Below, one piece after another: positions 55,476 through 64,000 of a stretch of DNA of 64,000 bases. The stretch lies in contig OZ004587.1 of the NCBI GenBank assembly GCA_963924555.1, forward strand, positions 1,612,001 through 1,676,000, given 5' to 3'. The position numbers and the translations under genes are program-made. The notes beneath the pieces were generated by a model. That model saw only the letters and a list, made by a program, of their open reading frames with translations. It did not search any database and was not told the origin of the DNA. Positions within the stretch are counted from its first letter, which is position 1. Each line of letters begins with the position of its first letter. The DNA comes from Crambe crambe. Lineage: Eukaryota; Porifera; Demospongiae; Poecilosclerida; Crambeidae.

Positions 55476-56360
55476 TCTCCAAGTGCGTTTCCATGCAGCA
55501 GTTTCAAATGATAGTAGGCTAACTATGCTACGACTTTACGACAAAAACCACAGAGAAATTACTGACGACGACTATCCATGCTGCAGCAATCCTTCCTGCC
55601 TGCATGGGGTATATGCAGAGCTGAACTAGCCTCCCCCAACTTTGAACTTACCTGGTGTTATGCAGCAACAGGAAGCTAGAGGTTGTGCTAATAATATGGA
55701 AGAGGAAATTGGCAGGGTTGGTTGGTTACTATGGATTCATAACAATATTCCAATTTGCAGCCCACCACAGGGTACTATGTGCCTTTAGCTACAATAGTAG
55801 GTTTACTAAGTCCCATAGACTATTAGTAAACCCTGGTAGGTTACTAAAGAAAATAATGAGGTCTACAAAACAAGGTAGCTAACTGTGTTCTAAAAGTAGT
55901 GATGGCACAGATTGCCCCATTGCACTAATACAAAACATTTTTTTCCTTTATGCAGGAATGCTTCTTTTCTACTATCAACAACGGTGTCATTTTACAGCAA
56001 TTTCTAAGATCACTGTATTCATTTGGTCATTCATTATCTTTCAAGTCATTATTCCAGAAATAGTATATAGCTACCACACTACTCAATTAACTGCTCTATA
56101 ATCCTTTACCTTCAACTTGACATGTTCTAAAATAGTTTATCATTTTCCAACCTACTAACTTTCAACCTAGCTACAACATGGCACACCATATAACCTGCCC
56201 CTCGCATTTGACTGCCCAGAGCATATAAACCTATGGCACTGGTCTGGGCAGCCTGGTCTGGTGCAACAAGGTACAACACCTGTAAATGCCTTACTGGCCT
56301 TAAAAACGTACATACTAAGTAGAAAAAAATAAATAAATAAATAAATAAATAAATACATAA
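55476..56360. other. No gene recognised; (AAAT)n near 56,330
   Basis: Unique sequence, then a TAAA/AAAT tract of about 28 bp. Short frames only. Confidence 0.4.
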
Positions 56361-56364
56361 TCAA

Positions 56365-57130
56365 AGCGTGATCCTTCCCTGAGTACCTCAGCGCTTCACT
56401 GCCATCACGGATCTCTAAGTAACTTCGTCCTTCTTCATGCTATTAACTTAGAGCGCCTAACTCTACTTCGTTTTGGACTGCGCATCAGGTCGGAAATTGT
56501 ACTACCGTCTCCATGTTGACGATCTTAACCATACAATCTAAGAACACGTGCAATTGCAAGCAGAGTTCTTGAGCTTTATCCTGTAGACTAGTAGTGGCAA
56601 GCCTTGATTGCAGACAGAGATGAGACTCTGCTAAGCAGCAGTGTGTACAGGCATTATGTGGTTCAGGTGAGTATCTTGTCAGCTTTAGGCCTACTATCGT
56701 ACTACTGTCGTATTACTGTCTCCATGTTGACGATCTTTACCATGCAATCTAAGAACACATGTAAGCAGAGTTCTTTAGCCTTCTCCTGTCAAGCCTTGAT
56801 TGCAGACAGACATGATACTCGTGTACAGGCATTATGTGGTTCAAGTGAGTATCTAGTCAGCTTTAACTATCATCTGTATTAATAGCTGACAAAAAAGCAG
56901 TTAGGTCATAATCAACTGCTTGTATTATGGAAATATTTCCTATCTTTTATCAGGTTGTGGCCTTCCAGCTTCAATAATCTGACTTGAGACGGTAGTTAGA
57001 GAGTAGAGTTGTGCTTCCTGACCTATATATCACCTGTTAACTTGCTACAAAATAATATTTTTTTTATGATCAAATAATCATCACCTTGACAGCTTCTCTC
57101 AGTGACACATCTGTAATGTAAAAAAATCAC
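56365..57130 (-). repeat. Repeat family R3, copy b
   Basis: Inverse of 51,810-52,480: starts in the minus direction at ACAGATGTGTCACTGAGAGA and contains the duplicated CAATCAAGGCTTG ... CATGGAGAC segment and the CCTGATGCGCAGTCCAAAAC block. Head-to-tail with copy c. Confidence 0.8.
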
Positions 57131-57201
57131 ATATTGTAAATATGAATAAGATTTATTGCCTTTTTTTTTCCTACTTAGTATGTGGTCGAGTCTTGAAATT
57201 A

Positions 57202-58033
57202 CATACCAAGTAGGAAAAAAAAGAAGAAAATGCGTAATGTAATCTAAACAATCAAAGCGTGATCCTTCCCTGAGTACCTCAGCGCTTCATTGCCATTACG
57301 GATCTGTAAAGCAACTTCGCTCTTCTTCATGCTATTAACTTAGAGCGCCTAACTCTACTTCGTTTTGGACTGCGCATCAGGTCAGAAATTGTACTACCGT
57401 CTCCATGTTGACAATCTTTACCATACAATTTAAGAACACGTGCAATTGCAAGCAGAGTTCTTGAGCTTTATCCTGTAGTAGTGGCAAGCCTTGATTGCAG
57501 ACAGAGATGAGACTCTGCTAAGCAGCAGTGTGTACAGGCATTATGTGGTTCAGGTGAGTGTCTAGTCAACTATCATCGATAATTGTACTACTGTCTCCAT
57601 GTTGACAATCTTTACCATGCAATCTAAGAACACATGCAAGCAGAGTTCTTTAGCTTTCTCCTGTAGTGGCAAGCCTTGATTGTAGACAGAGATGAGACTC
57701 GTCCACAGACATTATGTGGTTCAGGTGAGTATCTAGTCAGCTTTAACTATCATCTGTATTAATAGCTGACCAAAAGAGTTAGGTCATAATCAACTGCTTG
57801 TATTATGGAAATGTTTCCTATCTTTTATCAGGTTATTATGCCTTCCAGCTTCAATAATCTGTGACTTGGGACACTAGTGAGAGCTCCCTGACCTTTCACC
57901 TACAAAATAATAATTTTAAATGTTCAAAATAATTATTGCCTTGACAGCTTCTCTCAGTGACACATCTGTAATGTAAAAAAGCATACAATATGAATAAGAC
58001 TTATTGCCTTTTTTTCTACTTGGTATGTGGTCA
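57202..58033 (-). repeat. Repeat family R3, copy c (complete, uninterrupted)
   Basis: Bounded by ACATACCAAGTAGGAAAAAA on the left and its near inverse on the right. The right end shows the R1-free version of the site occupied by R1b at 50,727. Region 58,034-58,330 beyond it holds nothing I can support. Confidence 0.8.
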
Positions 58034-58339
58034 ACTTTTGAAACAAACAAAAAAACAACAACAAAAAAATGGTCAATAAAAATTAAATTGAGCTCCATCA
58101 ATATTTATCCTTCATAATAGACTCATTTTGGCTCACAATAATAACAATAATATTACGATGAAACCACCGATGAGCTGCATAGCTACCAATACATGTTGGG
58201 AGGATCATAGGATATCCAGTTGCCTATAATAAAATAATTACAAAGTATAAGCATCTCTGAGGCTAGAAATATGTACATGCACCATATTTTCATTATAGCT
58301 ATCTGCATTAGCCACATCAAAAAAGGTGATGAACAAGTT

Positions 58340-59590
58340 GAAATATGGCTGTGTGTGGTTCAAAAATGTTCAGCAACCAAACTACGACCTAACTATTCCT
58401 ACTTCACTCCCTTTATCAGAAAGAGTGGATGACACGGACGGCTGTGCATGCCGCATATAGACTAATACAAAAGTGAAATTCTAGTCCTCCCACTTAGACT
58501 TACTGTGAATGATTATCCAGCCGACTAGAGCCTACTACAAAGTGCAGACAAAGTTTCAGGAACAGGGAGCTTACTGTTTCAGAAATAATATGGCAAGCAA
58601 AGAAATCTTCTTCTCTATTGTTCTTCTTCTTCTTAGATAACCACATCTCCATCTGGATAAATCCACTTCAAATTCTACCAGCTATGTTCTTTTATATTCA
58701 TTAATCCTCGAAAGAATCGATATAAAAGGAACCACTACGAAACACAGTACTCAACTAACTTAACTATTGGAAGCCTTCTTTTTTTTCATTTTTTTTTTCA
58801 ATAATACACATGCGCATGTATTCGACATCCAGAAATTATAATTATTACTCAGCTAGCCAAGCTAGCTCTATAGCTAGCTATAGCTCATAGACTACTCTTA
58901 GTCTATCAACTCAGGGATTTTAGATTTACCACCAGTAGACTCAGACTCAATTCACACAGATTCATTTGTATCTTCGACCTCCAAGTATAGCTCAACATTT
59001 CAAGCCTTGACTTAGTCTGGCATAGCCATGACTCACTGATAAATAATCATTGCTATCCCTGCATACACAAAGAAGAACGAACTCTTGCATTATGCATACA
59101 ATGTTATACATAAAGACAGAAAAAAACAACAACCATAAACAAGTAAGGGAAAAAACATTTCTGTGAAATGAAAAAAAATGTAGGGATGACCATTGCAAGG
59201 AAACAAGGGTGGGAATGAAGGATGCAAATAGGTTTGTTCTGCATATCCAGCCAACAATCCCTACATATACATACACTACTGTGAAGCTACGTGACGTACA
59301 TGTAGGGATTGTTGTCTGAATATGCAGAACAAAGATCGATTCCATTTGCATCCTTCGTCCCCTTGTTTCCTTACTTTTCGAGCAATGGTCATCCCTACAT
59401 TTTTTCATTTCACAGAAATGTTTTATCCCTTATGTTATCTTGGAGTGAAGTAGGAATAGTTAGCTCATAGTTTGGTAGTATTGATGGTTACTTGACAGAA
59501 GTTCACTCCCTTGTTACTGAATTTTTGGAACCGTACACAGCCATCCCTACTTCTCTTTTTTATTTAGGATAAAATATGTTTTCCTTTATC
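58340..59590. mobile_element. Foldback F2 split by R1c
   Basis: Left arm 58,340-58,411 (TGTGGTTCAAAAATGTTCAG ... TATTCCTACTTCACTCCC), right arm 59,441-59,590. The intact relative is at 59,640-59,890. R1c occupies the loop between them. Confidence 0.75.
58412..59440 (-). mobile_element. Hairpin-ended family R1, copy c (minus orientation)
   Basis: Body and foldback (59,133-59,440) match R1b in reverse. The terminal stem-loop at 58,412 is decayed (TCAGAAAGAGTGG). Flanked by A and A on the plus strand, that is T and T in element orientation. Confidence 0.75.
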
Positions 59591-59639
59591 GCGAGCAAAG
59601 TGAACCCCTCTCTATGGTGTACAAACTGGATAGAATAAA

Positions 59640-59890
59640 AAGGCAAGTAGGGATGACTGATGTGTATGGTTCAGAAAAGTTTAGCAACAAGAGAGTGAAC
59701 TTCAGTCAACCAACTACGAGCTAACTATTCCTACTTCACTCCCTTTATCTCATCTTGGCCTGTCATGGGAGTGAAGTAGGAATAGTTAGGTGATGGTACT
59801 TGACTGAAGTTCACTCTCTTGTTTTTGAACCATACACATTAGCCATCCCTACTTGGCTTTTTATTTAGAATAAATATTTTTTCCTTCACT
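59640..59890. mobile_element. Foldback F2, intact copy
   Basis: Two ~110-bp inverse arms (AAAAAGGCAAGTAGGGATG... / inverse) with AACTATTCCTACTTCACTCC next to a short loop at about 59,750-59,770. Some arm mismatches. A right-arm fragment of the same family lies at 62,580-62,655. Confidence 0.8.
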
Positions 59891-60030
59891 GCTTTTTTGA
59901 TGTAATGTAGGTAGAGACGAAAGTATGGTTGAGTCCATGTTTCCAGGTGACATAAGAATTGAGGCCTGTAGCTAGCTATCACAAAGCAACCCAACAATCA
60001 GATTTTTATAACACATGAATTATTTATTAC

Positions 60031-60917
60031 TATAAGTAAGGCATTTCGTGAAATGAAAAAAAGATGTAGGGATGACCACTGCTCAAAAAAGTAAGGAAAC
60101 AAGAAGGGTGGAAATGGGATCAATCTTTGTTCTGTATATCCAGCCAACAATCCCTACATATATGTACATTACTAAAGCTACCCGATGTATATGTAGGGAT
60201 TGTTGGCTGGATATACAGAACAAAGATTGATCCCATTTCCATCCTTCTTGTTTCCTTACTTTTTTGAGCAGTGGTCATCCCTACATCTTTTTTCATTTCA
60301 TGAAATGCTTTTTCCCTTGGTCTTTTTTCCCTCTCTTTTATGGTTTTAGCTATGTATAGAGTTCATTCTTCAGTATGTGTATGCAGGGACAGATGAAAAA
60401 AGATAGTTCTCCAATAGCATACCAGCCCATAGTCTGGCATCGCCAGCCCAGCTTTTCTTCTTTTTTGGGGGAGGAGGAAGAAAAGTGGTCTGGGCTGGCG
60501 ATGCCAGACTAACCAGCCCAATGATTATCAACAAGTCAAACGGTGTTGTGTTATTGTTGAGCTATACTTGATGCTGAGATAGAGTCTACCGGTAGATAAA
60601 TTGGTGAATCTAAAATCTCCAAGTCGATAGTGTAGTCCATTATCTAGCTAGTAGCTAGCTAGCTAGCTAGCTAGAGATAGCTGAGTAATATTATAATTTC
60701 GAATAATTGGATATCAAAATACATGCGCATGTGTATTATAGAAAAGATGGCTTCACTTCCTAATTGAATTAGTCGTGTGCTGTGCTCCGTAGTGTCTCCT
60801 TTTTCATCGACTCTTTTGAGGATCAACGAGTAGAAAAGATCGTAGTTTGTAGAATTTGGAGTGGATTGATCCAGAAATCATAGCTGTAGCTTGAGTGGTT
60901 CGAGAGATATGGTTGTC

Positions 60918-60964
<47 letters not shown>

Positions 60965-61181
60965 GTGAAGAAGAAGAATCTAGCGATTTACCTGCTTGCT
61001 GTATTTCTGAAACGATAAGCTCCCTGGTCCTGAAACTTGGTCTGCACATTGTAGTAGGCTCTAGTAGGCTGGATAATCATTCACAGTAGCTTTTGTTAGG
61101 TCTAAGTGGGGATTAGTCTATAGTCGGCGCGCGCGGCCATCCGAGTCATCCCTACATAGAGAGTGTTACCGCACTCTCTGA
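60031..61181 (+). mobile_element. Hairpin-ended family R1, copy d
   Basis: Foldback 60,031-60,320, body, (TAA)n at about 60,918-60,963, 3' unit, stem-loop 61,158-61,179, GA followed by T. An 82-bp MITE is inserted at 60,430. The expanded (TAA)n yields apparent poly-Asn/poly-Leu frames that are not genes. Confidence 0.85.
60430..60511. mobile_element. 82-bp MITE with 9-bp target duplication
   Basis: Ends TAGTCTGGCATCGCCAGCCC and its inverse. Flanked by ACCAGCCCA on both sides (60,421-60,429 and 60,512-60,520). R1 copies elsewhere have the single, uninterrupted site. A 9-bp duplication suggests a Mutator-like origin (inference). Confidence 0.88.
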
Positions 61182-61195
61182 TATCAAGTTTTCTT

Positions 61196-61340
61196 TGTTC
61201 TTTATTGGTAGCAAAATGCTGGCTAAATGAAGTTTTTGGTTGTTCTTTATTGGAGGCATAATATTCATGAAAGGAAGGTTGCCTTCATTCTTTATTGGAG
61301 GCATGATACCGGGTAAATGAAGCTTTCTTTTGAGCATATC
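61196..61340 (+). repeat. Short degenerate tandem repeat
   Basis: Three variants of TTCTTTATTGGAGGCATRAT with spacing of about 45-60 bp. It gives a repeated IMPPIKN-type frame on the minus strand; not a gene. The rest up to 61,804 has no gene I can name. Confidence 0.55.
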
Positions 61341-61804
61341 AGAGGCATGCTAGCTAGTCCCTCTTTACCTCTTTACCTATTCTTTACAACAGGTGAATAT
61401 TGGTAATGAAACTTACTAGGTTTAATGGAGGTCATGAGAGATAGTTCCTCTTGGACCAATGAGAACCGTTGGTGATGAATTTGACAGAGGAAGAAATGAT
61501 CATTATTTGCACTGTCGGTATGGTAGAGTTCAAAGAATTAAGGGGCGGGACTGTTTCTAATGTCATGTGTACGGGCTGGGGTTTAAAATGTCTGCCTCGT
61601 TCGAAAGCTAATAAGTTGAAAAATTACGTGCTATTAATGAACATGTCAATTTAAAGGTAAAGGATTATAGCACAACAACTGAGATATCTTAATTTTTAGT
61701 GTAATATATTCTATTGTTTCTTACATAAGATGTGAATGAAGAGCTTTTTTTTAAACCTGCAAATAATGTCTATTCTTCATCAGTCATTTCTGAGTAGATT
61801 GGTA

Positions 61805-62545
61805 TCAGAGAGTGTGGTAGCACTCTCTATGTAGGGCTAGTACAGAAGGGGTGTGGCTTCTCTCATTAGAACGATAAAACTAGACTCTCTGTATCTCTTC
61901 TATTCTTGCTTTCTTGCTAGAGGCTCAGCTAAACTTCTTACATCTGGAAAACAATGCAGAAGATGATGATATGTCCGCTCAAACTCCTCCAGAACAGCAT
62001 CAACGATCGGCACAAGTTGCCGCCTAAATCAAAATTTTTTATGATTCGTTCATCATCAGATTCATCTTCTTTGATGGCTGTAACTCCATGATCCTTTCAC
62101 ATACGACAATGAATCTCCTATCAACTTGTGCAGTTATAACCACACAATGTGCTTTTACCATCGTTATATCAACAGTTTCCCTTCGAAAAATCACTCATAT
62201 CGAACGACTTTTCATTATAACTATGTCAGCCATTAAAAATGACATCATTTGTCATGCGCATGCGCCTGTCACTATCACGTGCACGTACGCACGTGCCAAC
62301 CAGCTATTTTTACTTGAAAACAATATTTAACCTTTCAGGTCGTACAAAAAGTAAACAAACAAGTGAAAATTTATGCTAAATAAAAAGGCCATATAGGGTT
62401 AGTCTGTACTTTAACAGTTTCTGTCAACAAAAATCAAAAAAATATGCTGCCTTCAATAATAATCCCTACGTTACTGCCTAAACCAAGCAGAACACTTTTA
62501 TACTGACATGAACAATTAAAGCAGCTTGATGGGAGGAAGTGATGT
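61805..62545 (-). mobile_element. Hairpin-ended family R2, copy b (minus orientation)
   Basis: Stem-loop at 61,807-61,828 (stem with one mismatch), preceded on the plus strand by A (T in element orientation). Then CTCTCATTAGAACRATA, the CATCATCAGATTCATC block and the GTAGGGATTATTATTGAAGG arm in reverse. It aligns to 36,100-37,556 without the 727-bp MITE, so it supplies the empty site. Confidence 0.8.
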
Positions 62546-62797
62546 AGGTCCCTGGTCATTCATCATCATCATCATAATCATCAACAGCACACTCCCTTGT
62601 TGCTGAACTTTCTTGAACCGCACACAGCCATCCCTACTTCACTTTTATTCAGAATAAACGCTGTTCTACATAGCTACCATGGCTAGACAATTGGACTAAT
62701 TGTCAATAATAAAAAGAAGCCGGTTTGAGTGCTTAGGTTTCATAAGTTAGCTAACATGCTTGGTAGCATTTTGTTTTCTTGGTTATCCTTATTATAT

Positions 62798-63852
62798 ACA
62801 AGTATGGGAAAAAATATTGTGTGAAATAAAAAAAAGAAGTAGGGATGACCAATGCTCAAAAATGTAAGGAAACAAGAAGGATGGAAATGGGATCAATCTT
62901 CGTCCTGTATATCCAGCCAACAATCACTACATATACACACTATTATCTGAAGCTACCTGACGTATATTATGTAGGGATTGTTGGCTGGATATACAGAATG
63001 AAGATTGATCCCATTTCCATCGTGAGCAGTGGTCATCCCTACATCTTTTTCTTTTTTTTCATTTCATGAAATGTTTTTCCCTTATTTGTTCCTAGTCTTT
63101 ATTTCTCTCTTTTATGGTTTTAGCTATGTATAAAGTTCATTCTTCTATATGTATGCAGGGACAGATGAAAGAAGAATAGTTCTCCAATAGCGTAGCAGCC
63201 CAATCATTATTTATCAATGAGTCAAGGTGTTGTGTTATTGTTGAGCTATACTTGGAGGTCGAAGATGCTGAAATAGAGTCTACTGGTAGATGGATTGGTG
63301 AATCTAAAATCCCTACAGCAGTCTATGATCATTATCTAGTAGCTAGCCAGCTAGCTAGAGATAGCTGAGTAATATTATAATTTTGAATAATTGGACATCA
63401 AATACATGCTCATGCGTATTATAGAAAAGATGGCTTCCACTAATTGAATTAGTCGAGGCTGTGCTCCGCAGTGTCTCCTTTTTCATCCACTCTTTTGAGG
63501 ATCAACGAGTAGAAAAGATCATAGTTTGGAGTGGATTTATCCAGAAATCATAACTGTAGCTTGAGTGGTTCGAGATATGGTTGTCTAAGAAGAAGAATAA
63601 TAATAAGAAAAATATAGAAGAAGAAGAATCCAGTGATTTACCTGCTTTCCTTATTTCTGAAACGATAAGCTCCCTGGTCCTGAAACTTGGTCTGCACATT
63701 GTAGTAGGCTCTAGTAGGCTGGATAATCATTCACAGTAGCTTTTGTTAAATCTAAGTGGTGGAACTAGAATTTCACTTTCGTATTAGTCTATAGGCAGCG
63801 CGTGCAGCCGTTCGTGTCATCCCTACATAGAGAGTGCTACCACACTCTCTGA
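62798..63852 (+). mobile_element. Hairpin-ended family R1, copy e
   Basis: Foldback 62,798-63,090 (arms less complete than in R1b), body, short AAGAAGAATAA tract, 3' unit and stem-loop 63,829-63,850 (one mismatch), GA, then T. Sequence from 63,853 to the window end is unassigned. Confidence 0.82.
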
Positions 63853-64000
63853 TAAAGGAAAAAATAATAATGAAAAATATTATAGTGCTAACTGCAGTAC
63901 ACACATAAGGCACAATGTCTGCTGTTATACAGAGTGCATACAATGCAAAAGTTAATATTGATATGCGTGTAAAAATACTGCTTGGAAATCCATGGTCTAA

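Noticed and set aside
60804-61089. Poly-Leu and poly-Asn frames
   Set aside because: Products of the (TAA)n tract inside repeat R1d.

Overview
This is a eukaryotic, almost certainly metazoan, window that is AT-rich, intron-containing and dominated by transposable elements nested in one another. The mix (DIRS/Ngaro-type tyrosine-recombinase retrotransposons, Tc1-like and CACTA-like DNA transposons, very many small inverted-repeat elements, a large ankyrin-repeat ORF, a fibronectin-III exon flanked by phase-1 introns, and frequent GTACGTAC/GCTAGCTA intron motifs) fits a marine invertebrate, most likely a demosponge. That assignment is inference. No rRNA, tRNA, CRISPR or prokaryotic gene is visible.

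Layout. 1-2.0 kb: composite foldback/hairpin repeat, cut by the window edge. 2.0-5.6 kb: a transposon with two convergent genes, a Tc1-like DD34E transposase and a six-exon gene ending in a BEN-like domain. It is inserted in an 80-bp minisatellite (5.6-7.1 kb) that also carries a 585-bp TA-flanked MITE. 7.1-8.4 kb: 5' exons of an unrecognised basic/acidic nuclear-type gene. 8.4-12.2 kb: mostly non-coding. 12.3-14.2 kb: a hairpin-ended element with a ~1.1-kb insertion. 14.2-14.8 kb: broken Cys-rich gene. 15.0-19.8 kb: degenerate minisatellite split by a 3,586-bp CACTA-ended transposon carrying a decayed DDE-type gene. 20.2-33.4 kb: one Ngaro/DIRS-like retrotransposon with split direct repeats, broken by a 1.9-kb GA-flanked element and by a complete 5,434-bp copy of the two-gene transposon (23,727-29,160).

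34.5-35.7 kb: an intact ankyrin-repeat gene, the only clear full-length host-type gene. 36.1-37.9 kb: a hairpin-ended element carrying a 727-bp MITE derived from the two-gene transposon of 2-5.6 kb, followed by a foldback. 39.5-43.8 kb: Ty3/gypsy gag remnant and a second DIRS-like remnant on the minus strand. 43.8-46.2 kb: second composite foldback/hairpin element. 46.9-50.2 kb: tandem repeats, an 805-bp MITE, tyrosine-recombinase and gypsy RT/RNase H scraps. 50.7-58.0 kb: a ~0.8-kb repeat family in three copies around a fibronectin-III exon. 58.3-63.9 kb: stacked copies of the hairpin-ended families.

Two things stand out. First, two diverged loci show the same arrangement: DD34E transposase plus a tail-to-tail BEN-like gene. 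Matching CGGTA...GCAAAAAAAA ends and TA target duplications place the BEN-like gene inside the transposon. Second, at least three unrelated-looking repeat families share one architecture: a foldback arm pair with GTAGGGAT/ATCCCTAC motifs, a body, an (ATT)n tract, and a 3' terminal stem AGAGAGTGC/GCACTCTCT followed by GA. They insert between T and T, which resembles non-autonomous Helentron-type (HINE-like) elements.
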